64,000 nt of DNA from Bolinopsis microptera (Eukaryota > Ctenophora > Tentaculata > Lobata > Bolinopsidae), in assembly GCF_026151205.1 (NCBI RefSeq), contig NC_087082.1:3622001-3686000 (forward strand), written 5' to 3'. A model generated the notes under the pieces. That model was not told the origin of the DNA and did no database searches. It saw only the letters and a list, made by a program, of their open reading frames with translations. This document shows positions 1-11,219 of the stretch, one piece after another. The first letter of the stretch is position 1. Each line of letters begins with the position of its first letter. The position numbers and the translations under genes were made by a program.

Positions 1-1
1 G

Positions 2-3000
2 TGCAGTGTTGCGCACTGTCTAGCGTCGGTGGGAGATGTGGAAGGAATGAAGTTGTTGAAAGCTAAATCAGGAAATCTAAGCACAGCCAGTAAATCAGGC
101 ACATATCCTCTACACGAAGCTGCTTTGGCCGGCAAACCCGGTACAAAACTCTAACTTTTTATTATTATGGAAGTGTAAATTCTGAGTTTAACGTCTGTTT
201 AAGTTGATTCGAACCATTGTAAGAATCAAAGACTTAGTACTTAATATACTGCTATCTTTTGCACACAAATAAGAACTGTGCGAATCGTTTACACTCTTAT
301 TAATATTTAATACAATCGTGATAAATTATTGATGTTGGGAAATATTTATAATATTTTTTTCATGTAGTGCGATGATAATTTTTACTTTACTTTACTTACC
401 CTTGACCTAATAACCCTCACACAGATGTGATGTCGTATCTGGTGAAGCAAGGTGTAGTGATGGGCGTCAGAGACAGCAGTGGCATCACACCTCTGCACTG
501 TTCTATCGCTAACGATAACCCTGAATGTTGTAAGATTTTGGTAGAGAATGGTGATAATATTAACCCCGTCATGAGGACCAAAGATGTGAGTAAATTAATG
601 AAAATTCACTTCTCTTCAATCTTTATTTCAATCTCTTCAATCTTTATTTCATTAATTCATTGAGAACCTATCTGAAAACTTAAAAGTAAGCACGTGTAAA
701 CGTTTGTGTCCCGTCAGATGAGGTACCTGACGCCATTGGATTACGCGCTCATAAACGTGCGCCCCAACTGTGCAGAGTACCTGGCAAAAAACAATGCTTT
801 ACCTGGTATCATCTACACGGGTGTCATGGTGAATAGAATCAGGTTGGCGTGGCGCAGGTTCCGCAGGCGCAAATACGGCAGGTTCGTCCAACGTTTTGAT
901 TTTTCATGTTTTTGTGGTGTTAATTTAGTTTTGTGTGTTCTACTCTACTCGCCTCTATATTTTTCTGTTCTGTATTCCTGTTTGTATGTGTCTGGGTTTG
1001 CAAGAGTTTGGCCTGCCTTCTGATATCTCTTGAATGCGTTCTTATCTCCAAACTAAAATCTAGTGCTCCGACTTTATCTTGCATTCTCTTCTGGTTGTTC
1101 ACTTAGACTCAGTCACTTGATCTCCCCGTAGTTCTAAAACCGGCCCTAAAACCCTGTCAATTGAACATTTCAAGCTATGAACAAGGCCCTAATGCTCACA
1201 ATATTTGACAGATGCTTGTCGTGTGGAGGCGACGTGGTCCCTGTTGACGGTCAAACATCCTCCGGTGATGAGGACTCCCAGCTCTACTCGACAATCATAC
1301 TGCCGCTATCTCAAATACCAACCTCCCACCACCCCGAACAGCACAGCTTGCTCACGGGATGCTTCCCCAACTTTTAGCCAACCCAGACTGTTTTTGTGTT
1401 TTGTGGATATTTTCAGACACTTTGAACTGGTTGTGGTGTTATTTATTAAACAGTGTGGACGCTTTGTAGCAAGTGTGTATTCAATGAAACTATTTATCTG
1501 TGGTTTGTGTTGTATCTGTTTGTGCTTCGTATGATTTAAAATTTCATGATATTTTATTCTATTTGATTCAATTCAAATGACTCGCTTTATTTATTAGATT
1601 GATTTATCTTCATGATTCTCAGAAATGGTGTAGCAAATGCGGACTGTCACAATGTGCCGAAAAGTTAAAATCCGTTAAAAATTTATGTAACACGCACATC
1701 AATATTAAAAGATTATTTAGCGCAAATAATCGCGCGCGTCTTATTTTAACCACATTGAAAACATGTGCTGTTTGTTTCAGGTCCCGCCCAGAAACACCCC
1801 ATACGGGCAACACACCAGGTAAAACAACCCCCACCAAACTAAGTCGTGCCACCACTCCACAACGCTCCATATCACAAACGAGCCAGCACGTGCTAGAGAG
1901 CACTACGCCCCTAAAACCGGGCGACACGGCAACAGGTAAACCGCTAGCTAACGGCAACCTACCCCAGCTCGGGGCTGCGGATACTGAAAAAGTCAAAGAA
2001 AGTGCGAGCACTCGTGGAGCATTGCCTGGTTTAGCGTCACAACAAGCGGTCCCCGTTACTTCTGGTAAACAGCGGGTAAGCCCTGCTGAGCGTCGAGCAA
2101 GCCCTGTAGACCGCAGAGGAAGCCCTGGTCAGCGCCGAGCAAGCCCTTTAGACAATCGAGCTAGCCCAGTTGAGCGGAGAGAGAAGGAGAACGATGAAGA
2201 GGCAGCTAGAAGGGGTTCCATTGTGAAGTACGAGGGACCTAATACGGGGAGACAAACTCCTCGCAGTGACTTATCACCAACTGAATCCGAGGCCACCATT
2301 GGAAACTTATCCATTCCTAACGCTGGCTACATCTTAGGAAATAGGCTATACGAACAGCGACAAAGTTTTCAAAATGTGATGGGATCCAATACTGACTTGA
2401 CTCAAGATCCCGAGATCAGAGCTGTGAAAGTGAGAAGGCCTAGTGGTCCTCCATTGGCTCTAGCAGGACCTATTGCACAACCCCCACCCATGTCAAGCGA
2501 AGTGGTAAAAACTCTCAACAATTTTGCCAACACATCAATCTTGCTGCCTATCCCAACAACCAGTTTTGTGCCGGTTGTCCATGACGGTAAGTCTGAGCCC
2601 AGTATACCTTACCGACAGCCACCACCATCTTCGTCCAAAACAAATCCCACTGAATACCAAATGGAGTCGACTCGTGGTGGTGCTAGTCAAGGGGGTCAGA
2701 CAACCACCACAGCCTACCTGGGACCTGCAAGCGAGAGATCTACCAAAATCCGGCCAATATCTGCTGGATCAGGGAGATCAGAGGGACTGTGTCTCGAGGC
2801 ACCTGAAGACAACATGGAGACAGAGTCGACTATACACGAGTACGAGATGACAATACCTGACACAGATCCAGGTAACGAGGAGGGTCACCAGGTGTTAGAG
2901 GATAAAGAGCCGGCAGAGGTGGAGGGAGAGAGTGGGAACAGGGAGATAGTAGACGAGGAGTGTGATGAGAACGACACATTGACTCGTCAGGATAATACCG

Positions 3001-4000
3001 AGCACGATGATCAACTTGACGAGTTTATGCGTCCTCAGGCTGATGGCAGCGAGGAGCTAGAGTATGAAGACTATCAGATGGAGGATGGACGGGACAGTGT
3101 TGAGATAGAGGGAGAACAAGAGTACACTTTGGAGGACAATTCCCCGGAACAGTTTGAGGAAATGACGTCATCACACAATCGTCCGGCTATAGAAGACGAG
3201 AAGGATGGAGACCTGGAGGAGTTTCACCGAGAACAGGAGGAGGAGGATGAGGAGGAGTTTCAGCGTGGGTCTACCCCCAACATGGAAACAACCGATTATC
3301 TTAGAGATGATCTTAGCACGACTGATTTAATACGAGCAGAGTCAGGACACGAACTAGACGAAATGTTAGATCCAGAGTACAATGCACTGACACTTTCATC
3401 TCCCCATTTCAACGATGATGATGAGTGTGGTGAGATCACACTGAAAGAAGTTATAAGGGATGCGTTTGATACACCATACCTGCGTGATTACTGTCACACT
3501 CCGACTGGGGAGACGGACTCAGAAGACGACACGGAATACGAGTTTTGTAACGAGAGTGAAGACGAGATCTCGGTAGCTCAGCACGACAGTGACCCGGAGG
3601 ACGACGGTAATTAGATAATTTGATAATTAATTATCATGATAATTGAATATCTGATAATTGGGGTGATTCGACTCAAGAGCAGGGCTTCCCATCTTCCCGA
3701 GAGACCGTTGTGATTTTTATAACGCTTGTTGCGACGCCAGGCCAGGCTTAAATTCGTGCAAGGATGCTCCAAGAATGAACATTGAACTGCCTATCTTTTT
3801 TCTGTATGTGTCTGTGTTTTGCTGCAGGCTTTAGCACCACTTTCAATGCTTTCAGAAGACTCGAGTATGTTTTGAGATTTTTGCACGGACGCATCATAAA
3901 GCATTAGTTTGCAGTTGCTTTTGTATGACTTGTTGATAGACAACTTTGCTAAACAACGTGTCTTTTTTCTTCCAGTGAAGCCCTGCTTTTGAGAAAATAA
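2..4000 (+). CDS. Ankyrin-repeat protein with IQ-like segment and acidic disordered C-terminus (5' partial)
   Basis: Spliced gene cut by the left window edge. Proposed exons are 2-140, 425-585, 718-881, 1781-3606, 3828-3864 and 3976-4000; all junctions are GT-AG and the codon phases agree. The first three exons carry ankyrin repeats (TYPLHEAALAGKPDVMSYLV, ITPLHCSIANDNPECCKILV, LTPLDYALINVRPNCAEYL), the first completed only by splicing 140 to 425. They are followed by a basic IQ-like stretch, NRIRLAWRRFRRRKYGR, a possible calmodulin or light-chain site. Exon 4 encodes about 600 residues of low-complexity sequence: Thr/Ser/Pro-rich, then Ser-Pro-Arg repeats (about 2070-2180), then a very acidic Glu/Asp-rich half. 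Its open frame stops at 3614, but a donor at 3607 joins in phase to a 37-nt exon and a final exon ending RRLDEALLLRK-stop. Function is not recognised; scaffold or cytoskeletal adaptor is only a guess. Confidence 0.72.
2065..2185 (+). repeat. In-frame 21-nt coding repeat (Ser-Pro-Arg heptads)
   Basis: Five degenerate copies of a 21-base coding unit give the protein pattern RRxSPxxR (SPAERRA, SPVDRRG, SPGQRRA, SPLDNRA, SPVERRE). The array lies inside the large exon of the ankyrin gene. Regular SP sites flanked by arginine could be proline-directed phosphorylation or 14-3-3-type sites; that is inference. Confidence 0.7.
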
Positions 4001-4001
4001 A
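3996..4001 (+). promoter_or_regulatory. Candidate polyadenylation signal AATAAA
   Basis: AATAAA overlaps the proposed stop of the ankyrin gene. It is placed where a 3' end is expected, but the overlap with the stop makes the 3' UTR unusually short, so another signal downstream is possible. Confidence 0.35.
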
Positions 4002-5465
4002 ATGGGGTAAAATTGATTGTTCCACCTACTTCAAGAGAGAGACAAAAGATTCTTGATTAAAGAGGGTTTGAAATTGAAATGAAAATATGTACCGTTTCAG
4101 AGGGATTTGTTATCCTAAAACCATCCAGTAGCAGTAAGCGCTCTTCCGCAAGAAATAGTGCTAAACGCAGCGAGTCAGGTAGAAAAATTTGGCAAAATGC
4201 GATGGAAAAGTAGTAATTTAAGATAAATATTTCAGATGCTTTCAAAACAGGTCTACAGATTTTTATTTTGTAGGAAAAACTCATGTATGCTACATGATGT
4301 TGAGATCAAATTTAAATACTTTCTTATAATTCGTTTTTCAACGAAAACAATTTAAAAGAAGCTGAGCTGAAAGTTTCTCAATTTTTTGTTTGGGCAGGTA
4401 GAAGATTACTTAGTTGAAATCTTCTCCCTGCTCAATGAACTTCGTGATTCATTATAATCACGGAGTTTTCTTGTTTGCATTCCTCATCTTTTATGTTTTA
4501 TGCACGAATCATTCCAAAGCACGTCCTAAAACTCGCCAGCATTAAAGCATGTATCGAATTCTCATTAGCATGATTTCACACATCATTTATCAACATCGTT
4601 TTTAACTTTTGAAAAACTTTAAAAGTAAATTGCATGGCAATTTTCAGTACATGGAATTTTTCGGTGCATGGAAATTTTCATTGCATGAAAAATATAGAAT
4701 AATGAATTGATATTCATTCTTGCCCCGTTAGCACAATTTAAGCATGAAAATTCCTCCCAGCAATTACTAGAACAATACCCTGGAAATGCCAGGATACAAT
4801 GGCACCCCTGTATCATAACTAGCAAAGCTTTGATTGAAACGCACTTGATGTACACACGACTATATCAGATAGCTTAACATTATCGAACGCCATGAAACTC
4901 AGCGAATGATCCAGAGCAAAAGAGCACATTGAAGTTTGACTTTTTCAGTTTGAATCGACATGCTGCACCATTCGGTTCAGCATCAAATGCTAAGATAATT
5001 TCCGACAAATTCTAATATTTCACTGGCGACGGAGATCACTTCACATGTTATAAATCCGGATGACCAGTTCAAATAATCATCTCATACCCAACACAACTCC
5101 ATCAAAAACATGAATACTCTTTTATCTGTTATCTTAACCGCTGATTTAAATGTTAAATCGCTGAATTAATTGTTAGCTATTTGTGTAATGGTGTTTCCCA
5201 ACTTTTCGATGTCTAATTTCTCCACATTGGACCTGATTTATGGCTGATGTTTTTATACTGCGAAATTGTGTTGATGGGTTGAAACAAAGATGTCAAGATT
5301 ATGATTGAGTCTTTTTTAAATAAGTTTATATCCCACTTAAAATCCTCGACCCAACTTTTCAGTATCCAAAATTTCAGAAAGATTTTATGTTAAGCTTTGG
5401 ATAAGATAAAATATAATGTAATTTGTTAAACATTTTGACGCCTACTCTGATATACCTATTTGGCT
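4001..5465. other. Intergenic DNA between two plus-strand genes
   Basis: AT-rich sequence with only short open frames. Around 4632-4690 a motif like CATGGAAATTTTC recurs several times. No coding exon, RNA gene or transposon end was recognised. It probably holds the 3' UTR of the ankyrin gene and the promoter and 5' UTR of the next gene. Confidence 0.5.
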
Positions 5466-8400
5466 ATGAAAATTATGGTGGATTACATAACCTATCAAAC
5501 CACAGCGCTAACAGCCGAAGAAAAAGAGCTTTCAAACATAGAAAAGGTAAGATCTTAATTAATAAAACCGCTGCTGAAACTCATACCTCCATAGAAGCAC
5601 ATTATAAATAAGCATATCTCTCCCAAATAAACTTGCAAGTAAGCACACTCTACCGTGTACGCACGTGTAAGCACACGTGTGTGAATTGGAGCAATGTGTA
5701 CCCAGGTACACGATCTGAGACTGAGACTAGAGCAGGAGTTACAAAGGACTAAGATGGAGGAAGAGATGGGCCATGTTTCAAGGGCTAGGGTCTCCCAAGA
5801 GGTTTGGATAGCAGTCAGTTATAGCCTCATTTTAGTTTTATCAGCTTATATTACCAACTATTATAAGTATTGTAGAGCTGATGTAAGCACTATTACAAAT
5901 CTTGAAAATGAAGCATCAATTGTAACAACAGTTGAAGCAGATTATAAGGTGAAGCATTGTAACTTGAAGCACACTTAAACATAACCAGGTAGAAACGTTA
6001 GCCAGACAAAGTACTAGATACCGAGATGAGCTGAAGTCGAGTCTCCATAACACTGAGGTTAGTCTTCTACAAATAGGACAGATATAGGACAGATATAGGA
6101 CAGATGATAGGACAGATATAGGACAGATATAGGACAGATATAGGACAGATGATAGGACAGATATAGGACAGATATAGGACAGATATAGGACAGATATAGG
6201 ACAGATATAAGGCAGATATAGGACATATATAGGACAGATATATGACAGATTTAGGACGAATATAGGGCAGATATAGGACAGATATAGGACAGAAGTAGGA
6301 CAGATATAGGACAAGTGATCACTGTTAACTTGAAAAGTGGAATCGTAATGATTTACCTGTTCCATTTCTAGTGACCTCATGCTAACATTTCATCATTGAT
6401 TTCTTTCCCACCCGTCTTATTAACAAAAGAAACGTCACCAAATACTTTTCAGATTAAAACCAATGGGTGAACAAATCACTTGAGAATTTGTTCACCCATT
6501 GCAATTTGTAGCAATTTCCTTTTTTGCTGATTTATTATCCCGACTCTTAAATTTCTGACACTTAAATTTCCCTCCAGAACATGTACAGGAACGTAGATCA
6601 GTACATTGGACAGGCCATGGAAGTTAACAACGACCTAGAAGATTTCCTGAGCCAAGCATCCCGAGGCAAGAAAGCAAGCCGAGGTGTGTAGCATTTAATT
6701 TGTACTGTTCGATGTAGCAGAGTTTTAGTTGACGGATGACTTAAGACGTGATAAGAATGGTATTATGGCACATATGGGCGAAGCAATCGATAGACAATTT
6801 TCTAGACATAGCACCATGTTTGGAATTGCACCAAGTTTGAAGTTATTTTACATTGCACCAAATAAAACTGAGCCTTAAATATCTATATATATAGTATATT
6901 AAATACTTTTAGAAAACATCCTCCCCCAGTTCGAGCCTCTAAAGCCCTTAGCACCTACAATTCTTCAACATCTAAAATACACTTAGCATACAAAAATACA
7001 CAAACACTGTTTTGACAAGTTCCTTACCCAAATCTCCACAGGACACCGAGTTACAGGGGACAACTTCAAATCTTTCCGACAAGCTAAAACCTACAACACG
7101 TCCATGGTCCAGGAGACTTCATCCAACAAGGATAAAATGTACTTTAAGCGCAGTGTGGACAAGTCCATCAGAAGCAACAGGTAAGTGTTGACTGGTTAGC
7201 TGATATTAGAGAGTATTTAGAGAGTGTATTAGAGAGTGATTCTCACACACTAACAGTGCACCTCCGATATTTCCTTGTTTTCATCTTTAGTGCACTGTTT
7301 CCCTCGTCCTAAATAATAAAACCTTTACTTTTTATTTCCTGATCTCTTATGCAAAGCCGATCCAACTTTCCAATAGCTTTCTTCCATATTAAACGCCTCA
7401 ACAAAGTGGCATATTCAGTCAGCAAATTTCGAGCCACTATAAATTGTAGCGGTCATCTGCTTACTAGTGTAAACCATCATAATTTGCAACAACAAAAACG
7501 TTGCATCCCAAAAAGTAAGTCACAGATAAATTTACAATTGGTGAACAATTTCATAATTTGACGTACCCATTACTTAGGAAGGACACACTTTCCGCCGAAA
7601 GGGCGAGGTAAGTGTTTAGACCCTTTCACAGAAGGTCTTCAGTTGTATTAGAGAATTCTATTATTGTAGATTCTTTAAAGAGAGTGCAGTGCTGTCGAAT
7701 GATTAACGATTGTTTGGATTTGCATGTTGCTTTAGCACATTACATATGGCATCGAATTTTTACCATATCCGATATTTTTAGGGCGACTAGACGGAATTTT
7801 TTCTTGAAATTGTTGTTTTTTAATGATAGCCTGCAGGTGGTCCCTCAGCAGTGTTTCAATCTTTTCAGTTCAGAGCATGAGGAGGGCCAAGCAACTTCAA
7901 TATTTATTTCTAACCGCATGACATTTATTTTGCATCTTCAATTCTACTAGCTTATTAATTTAGCATAATATGTATTTAATCTATCTTAACTTTTCAATTT
8001 CAGTCAAACCTCACTTGATGGTAAGGAGTACCTCTTCACAGCCAACAGACGTCTGCAAACCTACGAGGAGTGGATGATGCTTAAGTGGCAGGAGATGAAG
8101 GAGAAATCACTTCAAACGTGAGATTCTAGCTTTTTGGCAGTATCCAAATAGCCCGACATGTGCCCTAACAGGTGTGTTAGGATTAGGGTTAAGGTTAAGG
8201 TTAAGATTAACCCTAACCCTAACCCTAACCTTAACCCTAACCCTAACCCTAACCCTAACCCTAACCCTGACCCTGTTCGAAAACACCTGTTCGCGAACAC
8301 GTGTCGGGCTACTTGGATACTGTATTTTGTTCAGCACATTTTGAATTAAATGCCAAAGATAGTCATGAGTTAACATCGAAGCATTATGAACCAACATAAC

Positions 8401-9290
8401 CAGAAATGATTGTTTCAGTGTGAGATGGACTCCAGTGAGAGTGGAACCTCCACAGAATATAGACCTCACCGCACCTCCCCCTGCTAAAGATGTCAAGATT
8501 CTTTACAGGTCAGTTTCTGGACTCTTCCTCGGTCATATCAAAATAATAATACCAAAATAAACCACAAGCACAACGTTTTGTGGAGTTTTTAAGATGGTAC
8601 TGAAATATTTCCTCCCAGAGAATACGATCAATCCAGCGGACGTATAAACAAGGTGGTGGCCACTAACCCTGATGGAGCCAAGATTGAGTTCAGAGCTGAC
8701 CCGCCTTCTGATGGGGAGAATAAACAAGTCAGAAAGAAAAGTCCTTACAAGTCCAAAGCCCGCATAGTCGATCCTGGTAAGTCCAAACCCCACATTGGTG
8801 ACCCTGGTAAGTCCAAACCTGGCATTTAATATGCCAATGACAGTCTGAAACTGTTATCCTCAGCCGTACCTGTCATGTGTGGTTTATTAACTGTGTGCTG
8901 CACTTTTAAAGCCTATCAAAGTTTCTTTGTTATTTGATACTCCCCTTTTCTTAGATAACCATTAACCAGGGTAATGTTATTGTAGAAAGGGCGTCCCCCG
9001 ACTTCCCTTAGGATGATGACGTAACTTGTGAACCCTTTCTAACTTGTGAACCCTTCCTAACTTGATTTGTTATCTTTATTGACTTCATTTTTATCCAATG
9101 AAACATGCTACTAGCTCTGACGTGATTTCGTTCGAGTTTAACATTTACAAACTCAGAAACTGCTGCAGCGTACAAGCTCCCGAGCTACAACTTTGGCGGA
9201 TATGATGGCCAACCTTCAAACTACAACAGAAAACCTCTCAAATTCCACCATCCTCCTAGCAAGACCAAGAAATCTCGGGTGATCGCCTGA
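5466..9290 (+). CDS. Unrecognised coiled-coil, basic protein, complete ten-exon gene (~338 aa)
   Basis: Exons: 5466-5546, 5706-5801, 5989-6057, 6578-6683, 7043-7180, 7578-7607, 8004-8117, 8419-8508, 8619-8776, 9157-9290, each with GT-AG borders and matching phase (7043-7180 may be one base off). The ATG at 5466 is supported by an in-frame TGA at 5448 with no AG acceptor in between. The N-terminal ~110 residues are heptad-like and charged (DLRLRLEQELQRTKMEEEMG, ETLARQSTRYRDELKSSL). The middle has LFTANRRLQTYEEWMMLKWQ followed by a Trp/Pro-rich segment (VRWTPVRVEPPQ), then GRINKVVATNPDGAKIEF, perhaps a small beta domain. The C-terminus is Lys/Tyr-rich and ends KTKKSRVIA. AATAAA lies 22 bp after the stop. 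I recognise no family; a cytoskeletal or centrosomal role would be speculation. Confidence 0.75.
6072..6313 (+). repeat. 11-bp minisatellite (TATAGGACAGA)n
   Basis: About 20 tandem copies of TATAGGACAGA, some degenerate (TATGACAGATT, TATAAGGCAGA), in the intron between exons 3 and 4 of the coiled-coil gene. The long reverse-strand open frame across it is only a product of the repeat. Confidence 0.9.
6461..6501. repeat. Perfect 16-bp inverted repeat (hairpin)
   Basis: CAATGGGTGAACAAAT at 6461-6476 is exactly repeated in inverse at 6486-6501 around a 9-base loop. It sits in the intron before exon 4 of the coiled-coil gene. It could be a remnant of a foldback element or an RNA hairpin. Confidence 0.75.
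8138..8322. mobile_element. Foldback MITE carrying convergent telomere-like repeats
   Basis: The ends form near-perfect ~25-bp inverted repeats, starting CAGTATCCAAATAGCCCGAC on the left and matching CAGTATCCAAGTAGCCCGAC when the right end is reversed. The core is a run of TTAGGG/TTAAGG-like units that switches to (CCCTAA)n, giving head-to-head telomere-type tracts. It is inserted in the intron between 8117 and 8419. A related end (GGCAGTATCCAGATAGCCCA) occurs at about 27253. There is no coding capacity. Confidence 0.75.
8747..8815 (+). repeat. 30-bp tandem duplication spanning a splice donor
   Basis: A 30-base unit beginning AAGTCCAAA and ending CCTGGT is present about 2.3 times across the end of the exon 8619-8776. 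Both the used donor (8777) and a second copy (8807) read CTG|GTAAGTCC. The 30 bases between them are open and in frame, so use of the second donor would add ten residues similar to the preceding ten. Confidence 0.8.
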
Positions 9291-9311
9291 AAAAGGTCAT
9301 ATTCTAAAAAC

Positions 9312-9317
9312 AATAAA
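9312..9317 (+). promoter_or_regulatory. Polyadenylation signal AATAAA
   Basis: AATAAA lies 22 bases downstream of the TGA at 9288-9290 of the coiled-coil gene, the expected position. Confidence 0.6.
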
Positions 9318-10031
9318 GTTGACGTGACTCTCACGCCTCATATGATTACCCTGCTGGTAGGAGATATTCACCCTAGAACTAATCCCATGTGCGAATATGC
9401 ATGCTTCAAGATCACGTGATACTTATAAATATCATGATCAACCCTCAAAACTGCCACACGTTTTAGTAATTCCTGTTGTTTGTGTGTGTTGTAATATTTA
9501 TTGTGGCATTATCGACGAAAATTAACTGTTTTGATTTCCAGAAAAAAGTTTATTAGTATTTTTGTTTTGATCGTAGGGTTTTTAGGAATTTTGTATTGTG
9601 AATAGTGGAAGATGAAGAAAATGATATTTTTAGTAATAGTGTGAATGTGCAAAAGTACTTATCATTGTTATGTATATTTAAAAACGTTCAAGCAAATAAC
9701 AATTAACATTTCACTTTAACTTTCACTTTGCCGTGGGGTCTGATTAAATAAAGGATATCGGTATTCAGTCTCTCACAGAGATTACAAATTAGCACAAATA
9801 TCCGGATTATCATACCCTGACAAACATTCAAACATAAAAACAAACAAAATCGAAACGTTCGTCACATTGAGACAAAAAATTCAGGTAAAAACTTGTACTG
9901 AAGTCTAAAATATAATCTTAAACTAAATCTCTAAATATAATTCAAATTTGTCCAGGAACTGATATCTGAAGTAAGTAGTATAATAAATGGAATAATCCCA
10001 ATCTCCTGCAATAATATTCCATGTTATGTCA
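9318..10031. other. Convergent intergenic region
   Basis: AT-rich sequence between the 3' ends of a plus-strand and a minus-strand gene. It should contain both 3' UTRs. No exon, repeat array or RNA gene was seen. Confidence 0.5.
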
Positions 10032-11219
10032 TCAGATATTATCATAGATGATATTGTCAAAGTCAGTTTCTAAGGGTGTTCCACATATCTGAGCAGCTTC
10101 CACACTGTTATACAGGTCATTAACCTCCACCATTCCTACCCTGAAATTTATTAAGTTCAATCTCCACCATTCCTCCCCTGAAAATTTATTAAGTTCAATC
10201 TCCACCATTCCTACCCTGAAAATGTATTAAGTTCAACCTCCATTTTCAATGCTATGCCGTCTCTGTGATTTCAACAGATGTACAGTTATTCTTTCAACAT
10301 CATTTGCTTATCTCTAAATCTAGGCGGAATCTTAGAACTGTACAATCATACATGTGAAGGACACTCAGTTAACTGAAGCATGTATCTAAATCTTACCCCC
10401 TGCCCAAAGTTGGGACATTGTAAACATCTTCTTCATCCCCGTAATCATCTGAGTCAACAGTTATATCTTGGAATGGTGACGAGGGGTCGGATGAGTAGTG
10501 GTTCTTTGCCGTTGTAGTCTGTGAGATGTTCTTAATAGGCACGGTTTGAAATTCTGAAAATCTAAGCCAATAGATGACAAATTTTTGTATTTTCCCTGTT
10601 TTTCTTGAAATTTAGAGGAGATTGTTTTAAGATGAAGATCTTACGTTATTCCGAACTGGGACGTTGTACAGATCTTCTGGGTCGTCTTCCTCTTCTTCAC
10701 ATATTAATTCTTGGTCTTTCAACTGTAAAATGAGGTTTACCAATCAATTCATACCAACAGAAACTTTCCTGTTAACATACTTTTTCAGGGTATTTGAAAT
10801 CGGTTTCAACAAATCATCTAGTTTTAAAGTTTTAGCCGCTATATAACCTGACTGAGAGTATTGTAGGTTCCCTCAACAGGTTCCTCGATAACCGACCCTC
10901 CACCTCCAGATCGTATCCCTCTCAGGGTATCGTACTGTTGAGGTTCGTTAGCGTTCTCAGCTCTCAGCACCAGACGGCTGCCTTTTGACGCTGTTCTGTC
11001 AATCCGGAACGATTCTGGTTCGTTATCTGAGAGTGATTTGTCTTCAAATATTTTTAAAAACTGTTTATCAACAAGGAACTCCGATTCTTTAACAAATTTA
11101 ATCGCTCTTGCTGTTAGTCAGAGCCGTGAAATATTAAGTACGAATATAGATTACCCTCGTATGTTGGATTATTGAAGCCTGTCAGCTCATTTTCATCTGA
11201 TCTGTAAGCTGGATTCACC
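10032..11219 (-). CDS. Tyrosine-motif cytoplasmic tail exons
   Basis: Tail exons 11155-11219, 10848-11041, 10645-10722, 10397-10553 and 10032-10140 encode NPAY and NPTY (PTB or endocytic type), QYDTL and TYNTL (YxxL), DLYNVP and DVYNVP (YxxP), DLYNS and the C-terminal IIYDNI before the stop at 10032-10034. Most are preceded by acidic or Asn/Pro residues, as in phosphotyrosine docking tails. The exons at 10645-10722 and 10397-10553 end with similar acidic-YNVP blocks, suggesting exon duplication. The join between these two is out of phase in my reading, so they may be alternative exons. Confidence 0.78.

Noticed and set aside
1177-1534. Possible coding exon near 1212 in the ankyrin gene
   Set aside because: It has an acceptor-like CAG and a Thr/Ser/Pro-rich frame, but no donor that fits; direct splicing 881 to 1781 is in phase and needs no extra exon. 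It could still be an alternative exon.
8165-8275. True telomere or chromosome end
   Set aside because: The TTAGGG-type tract is short, head-to-head and enclosed by terminal inverted repeats within an intron with coding exons on both sides.
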